DNA of 18,498 nucleotides from Fervidifonticultor_A octavus_A (lineage in GTDB: Bacteria > Sysuimicrobiota > Sysuimicrobiia > Sysuimicrobiales > Humicultoraceae). Positions 1-6,839 of this stretch are shown here, piece after piece. A model generated the notes under the pieces. That model was given only the letters and a program-made list of their open reading frames with translations. It was not told the DNA's origin and did no database searches. Both the position numbers and the translations under genes were made by a program. Each line of letters opens with the position of its first letter. Position 1 is the stretch's first letter. Location: assembly GCA_031459655.1 (NCBI GenBank), contig JAVKID010000061.1:1-18498 (forward strand). Direction: 5' to 3'.

Positions 1-1
1 C

Positions 2-205
2 GACGGTCTGGTCGTCGCGTGCGGTCATCACCGCAACGGAGTGCTGCTGGCTCCGCTGACCGCCGACGCGGTCGCGAGGATCGTGTGCGGAGGCGAGTCC
101 ACGGAGCTGGACGACCTGCTCGACCCGGCACGTTTCGCCCACGGAAGGGAGAAAACGTCAGAGCCGACCGGCCGGGCGCAGACGGCAAGCGTGCGAGAGG
201 TGTGA
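2..205 (+). CDS. thiO: Glycine oxidase ThiO, C-terminal end (partial)
   Basis: The reading frame is open from the left edge of the window and stops with TGA at 203-205. It encodes the last 67 residues of a protein. The first visible residues (DGLVVACGHHRNGVLLAPLT) match the conserved C-terminal FAD-contacting segment of ThiO/glycine oxidase (GHxRNGxLLAPxTA), followed by a DPARF end typical of the family. ThiO is an FAD-dependent amine oxidase that turns glycine into the imine used by ThiG for the thiazole ring of thiamine. In many bacteria thiO is followed directly by thiS and thiG, and a ThiS-like start does follow 46 bases downstream. The last ~20 residues are a charged, unconserved tail. 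The start and the FAD-binding Rossmann part lie outside the window. Another D-amino-acid-oxidase-family member is possible, but the ThiS-like sequence downstream favours ThiO. Confidence 0.82.
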   Translation, partial: DGLVVACGHHRNGVLLAPLTADAVARIVCGGESTELDDLLDPARFAHGREKTSEPTGRAQTASVREV

Positions 206-251
206 AGGGATGAACGGTCGACCCGACGGCGCGGGGATGGGCGGAGGACGT

Positions 252-800
252 GTGAGCCTCCTCGTCAACGGCGAGGAGATCGAAGTCTCGGTCGGCACGA
301 CGGTGGACGACATCGTGGGCGCTTCGGAGACGTCCAAGGGCGCGTTCTACCACTACTTTCCAAGCAAGCAGGGCATCTTCCTGAACCTCCTCGACCAGCT
401 CGCCGAGATGGTCGAATCGAGCGTCGAGGCGGCCATCGGTACGGGGGAGGGGGCCCTGGCCAAGGTCGAGGCGGCGCTGCGGGTCGTGCTGGAGGTGGCC
501 TCCACGCACCGCGACCTCGCCCGCATTCTGCTCATCGAATCCGCGGCCCTGGGCCCCGAGTTCGAGCAGAGCCGCATCGGCATTCACCGGCGGTTCGCCG
601 CCCTGATCCGGCGCCACCTGGACCGCGCGGTCGCCGAGAGGGCAATCCCTCCCCAGGACACGCAGGCCGCGGCCATGGCCTGGATCGGCGCGATCAACGA
701 GATCCTCACGCAGGAGTTGGCCCGGGGCGGAGATCTCATGGCCACGCTGCCGACGCTGAGGACGCTGCTGCTCCGGAGCATCGGAGCGAAGGCCGAGTGA
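252..800 (+). CDS. ThiS-like N-terminus joined to TetR-family regulator (chimeric ORF)
   Basis: The likely start is the GTG at 252 behind GGAGG at 243-247, giving 182 residues; in-frame ATGs at 210 and 237 are alternatives. The first ~22 residues (VSLLVNGEEIEVSVGTTVDD) look like the first beta hairpin of the sulfur carrier ThiS, which is expected here after thiO. From about TTVDDIV onward the protein is a TetR-family regulator: the recognition helix is followed by the hallmark TSKGAFYHYFPSKQGIF, then a full helical ligand-binding and dimerisation domain to the end. The first TetR helix is missing, as are the remainder of ThiS and its GlyGly tail. The DNA-binding domain therefore probably does not fold normally, and the ORF cannot work as ThiS. 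The stop overlaps the menF start (GTGA), so translation into the men operon is preserved. Either a real deletion or an assembly join could explain it. The TetR part (about 297-800) is a confident family call; its role as a men regulator is only inferred from position. Confidence 0.75.
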   Translation: MSLLVNGEEIEVSVGTTVDDIVGASETSKGAFYHYFPSKQGIFLNLLDQLAEMVESSVEAAIGTGEGALAKVEAALRVVLEVASTHRDLARILLIESAALGPEFEQSRIGIHRRFAALIRRHLDRAVAERAIPPQDTQAAAMAWIGAINEILTQELARGGDLMATLPTLRTLLLRSIGAKAE

Positions 801-2338
801 CACCGCGCGATCTGCGATCCCCTGCCGCCGCGATCCGGCTCGATGATTCCGCGGATCCCGGGGCGGGCCTTCACCTGATCGGCCCGCGGCTGCGCGGCGC
901 CGCGGCCGCCGCCCGCCGGCGGGCGGCGGCCCTGCAGCGTCCGGTGGTCGCCTGGACGGGCGCGCGGGCGCCACTGACGGACCCGCTGGACCTCCTGGCC
1001 CTGGAGGCGGTCTGCTCGCACGACCCCGTGCTCTTCGCCCGGCCCGAGGAGTCGTTCAGCCTGCTCGGGATCGGCACCGCATGGGAGTTCTCCGGCAGCG
1101 GTCCCGATCGCTTCGCGCGCGCTCGCCTCGCCTGGGAGGCCCTCGTGGAGGACGCCGTCGGAGAGACCGTCGGCGACGAGGATCTCCGCGGCGCCGCGCC
1201 GGCCGGGGCGGCGGACGCCTGGGGAGCAGGCCCGGTGCTTGCGGGCGGGTTCTCTTTTGTGTCCGCGCCCGGTGAACGACCGCCATGGGCGGGGTTCCCC
1301 GAGGCGTCGCTACGGCTCCCGCGCGTGGCCGTGGCCGCCGTCGGAGGTGCGTGTTGGGTCACGCTGGCCGTCGTCGTCCAACCCGACGCCTCCGCCGCCG
1401 TGATCGACGACGAGGTGGACGCATGCCTCCATCTCGTGGAGGCTTTGGCGCACTCCGGCACAGATCGGGCCGTCCACCCCGGCGCATTGCGCGGGAACCC
1501 GCCCCGGGCAGAGGTCGTCTGCGAGGAACTCCCGCCGGCCGAGGTCTGGAAGGCCACCGTGGCCTCGGCGGCCCGGGCCGTCAGGAACGGGACGCTGGAG
1601 AAGGTTGTGGTCGCCCGCGCGCTGTGGGTGCGCGGCGGTCCCTTCGACCCCGCCGACACGCTCCGCCGGCTGCGCGACGGCTATCCCACCTGCACGCTGT
1701 TTGCCGTCATCCGCGACGGACGCTGCTTCCTCGGTGCGACCCCGGAGCGCCTGGTCCGCGTGCGCGGCGGACAGGTCAGCGCCATGGCCCTGGCGGGGTC
1801 TGCGCCGCGGGGGGCGACCGAGGACGAGGACCGGCGGCTGGGCGAGATGCTGCTGGCCAGCCCGAAGGACCGCCTCGAGCACGCGGTGGTGGTGGACGTC
1901 CTGCGGGACGCGCTCGCCGAGATGTGTGGACAGGTCACGGTGGCCGCCTCGCCTTCGCTGTTCAAGGTCGCCAATGTGCAGCACCTCGTCACGCCGATTT
2001 CCGCGCGGCGGCAGGACCGGGCCACGGTGCTGGACCTGGTGGGGCGGATGCATCCCACGCCGGCGGTCGGCGGCGTCCCGCGCGACGACGCACTGGCGTG
2101 GCTTTGCCGGCACGAGGGGCTCGACCGCGGCTGGTACGCGGGACCGGTGGGGTGGATGAACCGCAGCGGCGAGGGCGAGTTCGCCGTCGCGATTCGATCC
2201 GCGCTGCTGCATCCGGGAGGCGCGACGCTCTTCACCGGATGTGGGATCGTGGCGGATTCCGACCCAGACCAGGAGTATGCGGAATCCTGCCTGAAACTGC
2301 GGCCGATGCTGGCGGCCCTGGGTGCCGGGGGCGCATGA
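797..2338 (+). CDS. menF: Isochorismate synthase (MenF)
   Basis: This 513-residue protein of the chorismate-binding family converts chorismate to isochorismate, the first committed step of menaquinone synthesis. The C-terminal half carries the family core: EKVVVARA with the candidate general base Lys269, GATPE with the candidate general acid Glu317, FKVANVQHL, HPTPAVGG at 419-426, and GCGIVADSDPDQE with magnesium-binding acidic residues near 480-495. The N-terminal ~240 residues form the variable half of the fold. It starts at a GTG that overlaps the TGA of the preceding TetR-like ORF, suggesting coupled translation, and its own TGA overlaps the menD ATG. A salicylate- or siderophore-type isochorismate synthase (EntC, DhbC) has the same motifs, but menD directly downstream decides for MenF. 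The length is somewhat greater than E. coli MenF (431). Confidence 0.93.
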   Translation: MTPRDLRSPAAAIRLDDSADPGAGLHLIGPRLRGAAAAARRRAAALQRPVVAWTGARAPLTDPLDLLALEAVCSHDPVLFARPEESFSLLGIGTAWEFSGSGPDRFARARLAWEALVEDAVGETVGDEDLRGAAPAGAADAWGAGPVLAGGFSFVSAPGERPPWAGFPEASLRLPRVAVAAVGGACWVTLAVVVQPDASAAVIDDEVDACLHLVEALAHSGTDRAVHPGALRGNPPRAEVVCEELPPAEVWKATVASAARAVRNGTLEKVVVARALWVRGGPFDPADTLRRLRDGYPTCTLFAVIRDGRCFLGATPERLVRVRGGQVSAMALAGSAPRGATEDEDRRLGEMLLASPKDRLEHAVVVDVLRDALAEMCGQVTVAASPSLFKVANVQHLVTPISARRQDRATVLDLVGRMHPTPAVGGVPRDDALAWLCRHEGLDRGWYAGPVGWMNRSGEGEFAVAIRSALLHPGGATLFTGCGIVADSDPDQEYAESCLKLRPMLAALGAGGA

Positions 2339-4203
2339 CCCCGCGCCCTCGGGCTCGGGGGCCGGGGGTGATCCGTGTCGTGAGACCCGAGAACGCCACG
2401 TACGCCTATGTCGGCGCCTTGACAGACGAACTGGCGCGCTGCGGGGTGAGGCACCTCTGCCTGTGCCCGGGGTCGCGCTCGACGCCGCTGGCGCTGAGCG
2501 CGGCCCGCCACCCCGCCATCAGGGTCTGGACCCTGATCGACGAGCGGTCGGCGGCCTACTTCGCGGTGGGGATGGCCAAGGCGCTGCGGCTGCCGGTCGC
2601 GGTGCTCTCCACCTCGGGCACCGCCGCGGCCAACTTCCTGCCGGCCGTCGTCGAGGCGCGCTACGGCCGTGTCCCGCTGGTCGTGCTGACGGCGGACCGT
2701 CCCCACGAACTGCGGGATGTCGGCGCCCCCCAGACCATCGATCAGATCCGGCTCTACGGCGTGCACGCCAAGTGGTTCGTCGACGTGGCACCGCCGCAGG
2801 CCGCCGAGCCCATGCTGCGCTACGTGCGGGCCCTGGCCGGGCAGGCCGCGGCCATCGCGCAGGATGATCCCGCGGGGCCGGTCCACCTGAACTTCCCGTT
2901 CCGTGAACCGCTGGTGCCGGTTGCGGCGCCTGGGGAACTCCCGCCGCCGGAGCACCGGGTCGGCGACGCCTGGGAAGGTCGGGGAGATGGGCAGCCATAC
3001 GCGCGAGCGCATGCGGGACGCAGGACGCCGGACGCGAAGACGGCGGCGGTGCTGGCGCGCAGCCTGGCGCGGGTCGAACGCGGCCTGATCGTCTGCGGGC
3101 CGTATGACGATCCGGCATTTCCGGAAGCCGTCAGCCGTCTGGCCGCGGCGCTCGGGTACCCCGTGCTGGCCGACCCGCTCTCGCAGGTGCGCTGCGGATC
3201 TCACGACCGGACCCTGGTCGTCGACGCCTACGATCCGCTGCTGCGGGTGGGCGAGGTGGCCGGGATGCTGGCACCGGAGGTCATCCTCCGCTTCGGCGGC
3301 ACCCCGGCATCGAAGCCGCTCGTGCAGTACCTGCAGGCGCAGTCGCGCGCGCGACACGTGGTCGTAGACGGCGCAGGCGCCTGGCACGATCCCACCCGTC
3401 TGGCATCGGAGGTCGTCCACGCCGATCCGGTGGTGCTCTGCCAGGCGGTGGCCGCCGCGCTTCTCGAGTCCGGCGCCGCGCGCGCGGCTGCCGCCCCGGC
3501 CTCGGCGTGGACCGCCCAGTGGCTGCGCCTGTCCGGGGACGCGCGCCTGGCCGTCCAGCAGAGGCTGGGCGCTGTCCATGAACCCTTCGAGGGGAAGGTC
3601 TTTGCCGAACTGGCCGGACTGCTCCCCGACGGCGCCCTGCTCTACGTGGGCAACAGTATGCCGGTGCGCGACCTCGACTCGTTCTTCCCGAGCACGCCCG
3701 CGGCGATCCGGTTTCTCGGCAACCGGGGCGCCAGCGGGATCGACGGCCTGGTGTCGTGCGGCCTGGGCGCCGCGGCCTCGGGCGCCGGCCCCGTGGTGCT
3801 GGTCCTCGGCGACCTGGCGTTCTACCACGACCTGAACGGACTGCTGGCCGCGAAACTCCACGGTCTGGCCGCCACCATCATCCTGCTCAACAACGACGGC
3901 GGCGGCATCTTCTCGTTCCTGCCCCAGGCCGGCTACCCCGAGCACTTCGAGGCGCTCTTCGGGACGCCGCACGGGCTCGACTTCCGCCACGCCGCCGAGA
4001 TGTACGGCGCCGGGTTTCGCCGCGCAGAGACCTGGGAGGACTTCCGCCTCCATGTTCGAGACGCACTGGCCAGCGGGAGGCTTATGGTCGTGGAGGTGCG
4101 CACCCACCGCGACCGGAACGTCGTCGTCCACCAGGAGGTGTGGGCCGCGGTGCGCGCCGCCGTCTGCGCGGACCTGGCAGCCGCCTCCGGAAAGGCTCCC
4201 TGA
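2335..4203 (+). CDS. menD: SEPHCHC synthase (MenD)
   Basis: This is a thiamine-diphosphate enzyme of 622 residues that joins isochorismate and 2-oxoglutarate with loss of CO2, making 2-succinyl-5-enolpyruvyl-6-hydroxy-3-cyclohexene-1-carboxylate. The N-terminal pyrimidine-binding domain has CPGSRSTPLAL (44-54) and DERSAAYFA with the cofactor-activating Glu70, then STSGTAAANFLPAVVEA and LTADRPHELR. The C-terminal domain has GNRGASGIDG and the ThDP/Mg signature, starting at Gly492-Asp493 (GDLAFYHD) and ending in NNDGGG (519-524). ATG 2335 overlaps the menF stop (ATGA). A GTG at 2368, eleven codons in, sits nearer to where family homology begins and is an alternative start. The reading frame stays open upstream to 1285, but that stretch is antisense-like noise over menF and not a fusion. 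Confidence 0.95.
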   Translation: MTPRPRARGPGVIRVVRPENATYAYVGALTDELARCGVRHLCLCPGSRSTPLALSAARHPAIRVWTLIDERSAAYFAVGMAKALRLPVAVLSTSGTAAANFLPAVVEARYGRVPLVVLTADRPHELRDVGAPQTIDQIRLYGVHAKWFVDVAPPQAAEPMLRYVRALAGQAAAIAQDDPAGPVHLNFPFREPLVPVAAPGELPPPEHRVGDAWEGRGDGQPYARAHAGRRTPDAKTAAVLARSLARVERGLIVCGPYDDPAFPEAVSRLAAALGYPVLADPLSQVRCGSHDRTLVVDAYDPLLRVGEVAGMLAPEVILRFGGTPASKPLVQYLQAQSRARHVVVDGAGAWHDPTRLASEVVHADPVVLCQAVAAALLESGAARAAAAPASAWTAQWLRLSGDARLAVQQRLGAVHEPFEGKVFAELAGLLPDGALLYVGNSMPVRDLDSFFPSTPAAIRFLGNRGASGIDGLVSCGLGAAASGAGPVVLVLGDLAFYHDLNGLLAAKLHGLAATIILLNNDGGGIFSFLPQAGYPEHFEALFGTPHGLDFRHAAEMYGAGFRRAETWEDFRLHVRDALASGRLMVVEVRTHRDRNVVVHQEVWAAVRAAVCADLAAASGKAP

Positions 4204-5030
4204 TGCCCCGGCTTGTCATCGACGGCGTGGGCATCAACGTGGAGACGGCGGGGAGTGGACCGCCCCTCGTGCTGCTGCACGGCTTCACCGGCAGCGCGGC
4301 CGGATGGGCGGCGGAGGCGGAGGCCTTTGCGTCGCGCCACCTGACGATCTCCGTAGACCTGCTCGGCCACGGGCTGTCGGATGCTCCGCCGGACCCCTCC
4401 CGCTACCGTCTGGGCTCCTGCATCGAGGATGTGCTCGGGGTGCTCGACCGGCTGGGCATCCCCAGGGCCGGTCTGCTCGGCTACTCCATGGGCGGCCGGG
4501 TGGCGCTGGGGGTGGCCATCGCGGCGCCGGAGCGGTTGTCGGCGCTGATCCTGGAGAGCGCGTCACCCGGACTGCGGGATCCCCAGGCCCGCCGCGAGCG
4601 GGCGGCCCGGGACGCGGCGCTGGCGGCCGAGATCGAGCGCGACGGGATCGAGGCGTTTGTGGCCCGGTGGGAGCAGCATCCCCTGTTCGCCAGCCAGGCG
4701 CGGCTCGCGGGCGATGTGTGGGCGGCGCTGCGCGACCGGCGGCTGCGCAACAGTCCCGTGGGCCTGGCCAACAGCCTGCGCGGGCTGGGAGTGGGCGCGC
4801 AGCCGCCGATGCACGACTTCCTCCCCGACATCCGGGTGCCGACCCTCCTCGTGGCCGGCGCCCTCGATCCGCAGTACTGCGCGCTGGGCCGGGAGATGGC
4901 CGCGCGCATCCCGGGCGCGCAGCTCGAGATCGTGCCGGATGCCGGACACGCGGTGCACCTGGAGCAGCCCCTGGCGTTCCGCCGGCTGGTCCTGGAGTTC
5001 CTCGCGAAGGTCGGACAGATCACGCAGTGA
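4203..5030 (+). CDS. menH: SHCHC synthase, alpha/beta hydrolase (MenH)
   Basis: The protein is a 275-residue alpha/beta-hydrolase-fold lyase that eliminates pyruvate from the MenD product to give SHCHC. It shows the oxyanion segment LLHGFTGS, the nucleophile elbow GYSMGGR with Ser95, the acid Asp222 in GALDPQY, and His249 in AGHAVHLEQP, which gives a complete triad. The DLLGHGLSD and GYSMGGR motifs are typical of MenH. The start ATG overlaps the menD stop (TGATG). The position between menD and menB supports the MenH call over a generic esterase. It is slightly longer than E. coli MenH (252). Confidence 0.9.
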   Translation: MPRLVIDGVGINVETAGSGPPLVLLHGFTGSAAGWAAEAEAFASRHLTISVDLLGHGLSDAPPDPSRYRLGSCIEDVLGVLDRLGIPRAGLLGYSMGGRVALGVAIAAPERLSALILESASPGLRDPQARRERAARDAALAAEIERDGIEAFVARWEQHPLFASQARLAGDVWAALRDRRLRNSPVGLANSLRGLGVGAQPPMHDFLPDIRVPTLLVAGALDPQYCALGREMAARIPGAQLEIVPDAGHAVHLEQPLAFRRLVLEFLAKVGQITQ

Positions 5031-5042
5031 GGTGAGCGTCTG

Positions 5043-5873
5043 ATGCGGGTGGCATGGCGCAAGGTCCGCGACTACACGGACATCATCTATGAACACGGGG
5101 AAGGCGACGCCGAGGGGATCGCGCGGATCACCATCAACCGGCCAGAGGTACGCAACGCCTTCCGACCCGAGACGACCATGGACCTGATCGACGCCTTCAC
5201 GCGTGTCCGCGACGAGGCGACCATCGGCGTCGTCCTCCTCACCGGCGCGGGCCACGAGGCGTTCTGCTCGGGCGGCGACCAGCGGGTGCGCGGCCACGCC
5301 GGGTATGTCGGGAAGGACCAGGTCCCCCGGCTCAACGTCCTGGACCTCCAGCGCCTGATCCGGACGCTGCCGAAGCCCGTGATCGCCGTGGTGGCCGGGT
5401 ACGCCATCGGCGGCGGGAACGTGTTGGCGACGGTCTGTGACCTGACTATCGCGGCGGAGAACGCCATCTTCGGCCAGACCGGCCCGAAGGTCGGGTCGTT
5501 CGACGCCGGGTACGGCTCAGCCTACCTGGCGCGCATCGTGGGGCACAAGAAGGCGCGGGAGATCTGGTACCTGTGCCGGCAGTACACGGCGCAGGAGGCC
5601 CTGGCGATGGGGCTGGTCAACGCGGTGGTCCCCCTGGACCGCCTGGAGGAGGAAGCGGTCCGCTGGGCCCGGGAAATCCTCGAGAAGAGCCCGCTGGCCA
5701 TCCGCCTGCTGAAGGCGGCGTTCAACGCCGATACCGACGGCCTGGCCGGATTGCAGCAGATTGGCGGCGACGCCACACTGCTGTACTATATGACGGAAGA
5801 GGCCAAGGAGGGCCGCGACGCCTTCCTGGAGAAGCGCAGGCCTGACTTCAAGAAGTTCCCCCGCTATCCGTAG
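5043..5873 (+). CDS. menB: 1,4-dihydroxy-2-naphthoyl-CoA synthase (MenB)
   Basis: This 276-residue crotonase-family enzyme closes the second ring, turning o-succinylbenzoyl-CoA into DHNA-CoA. It has CSGGDQ (75-80), the oxyanion-hole segment AIGGGNVLA, and GQTGPKVGSFDAGYG (144-158) with catalytic Asp154. Gly147 in QTG corresponds to the residue that marks the bicarbonate-dependent (type I) MenB group, as in E. coli. The C-terminus, with MTEEAKEGRDAFLEKR and PDFKKF, matches the family end closely. A Shine-Dalgarno-like GAGGTGA at the menH stop precedes the ATG, and only 12 bases separate the genes. This is the best conserved protein of the operon and the call is essentially certain. Confidence 0.97.
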   Translation: MRVAWRKVRDYTDIIYEHGEGDAEGIARITINRPEVRNAFRPETTMDLIDAFTRVRDEATIGVVLLTGAGHEAFCSGGDQRVRGHAGYVGKDQVPRLNVLDLQRLIRTLPKPVIAVVAGYAIGGGNVLATVCDLTIAAENAIFGQTGPKVGSFDAGYGSAYLARIVGHKKAREIWYLCRQYTAQEALAMGLVNAVVPLDRLEEEAVRWAREILEKSPLAIRLLKAAFNADTDGLAGLQQIGGDATLLYYMTEEAKEGRDAFLEKRRPDFKKFPRYP

Positions 5874-5879
5874 CGTCCC

Positions 5880-6839
5880 ATGCGCGGCGGCCCGACGTTT
5901 TTGAGCGGCAGCCCTCGCCCGGGAGCCGCAGGCGCCGCGCCCGACGGGGCGCGGGACCGATGGCGGGCGTGGGTGCTGGCCGCCCGCATCCCCACGCTGC
6001 CCGCCGCGGTGGCGCCGGTGCTGGTCGGGACCGCAGCGGCGGCGGGCAGCGGGGTGTTCTCGGCCCTCCCGGCGGTCGCGGCCCTGGTCGCATCGCTCTG
6101 CATCCAGATCGGCACCAATCTGAGCAACGACGCCTACGACTTCCTGCACGGCGCCGACACGGCGGGGCGTCTCGGTCCGCCGCGCGCCACCGCCAGCGGC
6201 CTGCTCTCACCGAAGGAGGTGCTGACCGGCGCCTATGCGTGCTACGGGGTCGCCGCCCTGGCGGGGCTGTACCTGGTGGCGCTGCGGGGCTGGCCGGTCC
6301 TGGCGGCGGGCGTGCTGTCGGTCGCCGCCAGCCTGGCGTACACCGCAGGCCCGTGGCCCCTGGCGTACCGGGGCCTGGGCGACCTCTTCGTCTTCATCTT
6401 CTTTGGGATCATCGGCACGGTCGGCAGCGACTTCGTGCAGACCGGCCTCGTCCGGTCCCAGGCGGTCTGGGCGTCTACGGCGGTGGGGCTGTTGACGGTG
6501 GCCATCCTGGTGGTGAACAACCTGCGGGACATCGAGACCGACCGCGCGGCCGGGAAACGCACCCTGGCGGTGCGGTGGGGCGTGCGCGGCACCCGTCTGG
6601 AGTACGCGGGGTGCCTGGCCGGCGCGGTCGCGGTCCCGGGGATCATGCGCGCGGCGGGGGTGCTGGGCGACCGGTTCTGGCTGCCCTGGCTGGCGGTGCC
6701 GCTCATGGGCATGCTCGCCCGCACGGTCCTCTGGCGCCTGGATGCGCCGGCGCTCAACCACGCGCTTGGGCGGACGGCGCGGCTGCTGCTCCTCTACAGC
6801 GCGCTGTTGGCGCTCGCGCTCGTCCTCGGCGGGACATGA
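5880..6839 (+). CDS. menA: 1,4-dihydroxy-2-naphthoate polyprenyltransferase (MenA)
   Basis: This is an integral membrane UbiA-family prenyltransferase of 319 residues that attaches the isoprenoid chain to DHNA with loss of CO2, giving demethylmenaquinone. Two Asp-rich prenyl-diphosphate/Mg sites are visible: NLSNDAYD (80-87) and NNLRDIETD (213-221), followed by the conserved AAGKRTLAVRWG. Between and after them are about eight to nine hydrophobic segments, for example in 64-80, 110-130, 135-150, 163-180, 190-210, and near the C-terminus. The first ~30 residues are Gly/Ala/Pro-rich and cytosolic. The ATG follows the menB stop by six bases, and the stop overlaps the menE start (ATGA). The gene context makes MenA far more likely than another UbiA member. 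Confidence 0.93.
   Translation: MRGGPTFLSGSPRPGAAGAAPDGARDRWRAWVLAARIPTLPAAVAPVLVGTAAAAGSGVFSALPAVAALVASLCIQIGTNLSNDAYDFLHGADTAGRLGPPRATASGLLSPKEVLTGAYACYGVAALAGLYLVALRGWPVLAAGVLSVAASLAYTAGPWPLAYRGLGDLFVFIFFGIIGTVGSDFVQTGLVRSQAVWASTAVGLLTVAILVVNNLRDIETDRAAGKRTLAVRWGVRGTRLEYAGCLAGAVAVPGIMRAAGVLGDRFWLPWLAVPLMGMLARTVLWRLDAPALNHALGRTARLLLLYSALLALALVLGGT

Noticed and set aside
252..800. A designed ThiS-TetR sensor, with ThiS sensing sulfur or thiamine state
   Set aside because: The missing ThiS C-terminal GlyGly and the missing first TetR helix make a working two-domain sensor unlikely. A deletion or misassembly is simpler.
1681..4131. Long - strand open frame (816 residues) opposite menF/menD
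   Set aside because: It is antisense to two well-supported genes, low in complexity and explained by scarcity of stops in GC-rich DNA.
1285..4203. A 972-residue open frame suggesting a fused protein ahead of menD
   Set aside because: The first 350 codons overlap menF in another frame, are Arg/Gly/Pro-rich and have no family motifs. MenD homology begins at about 2370 and an ATGA overlap marks its own start.
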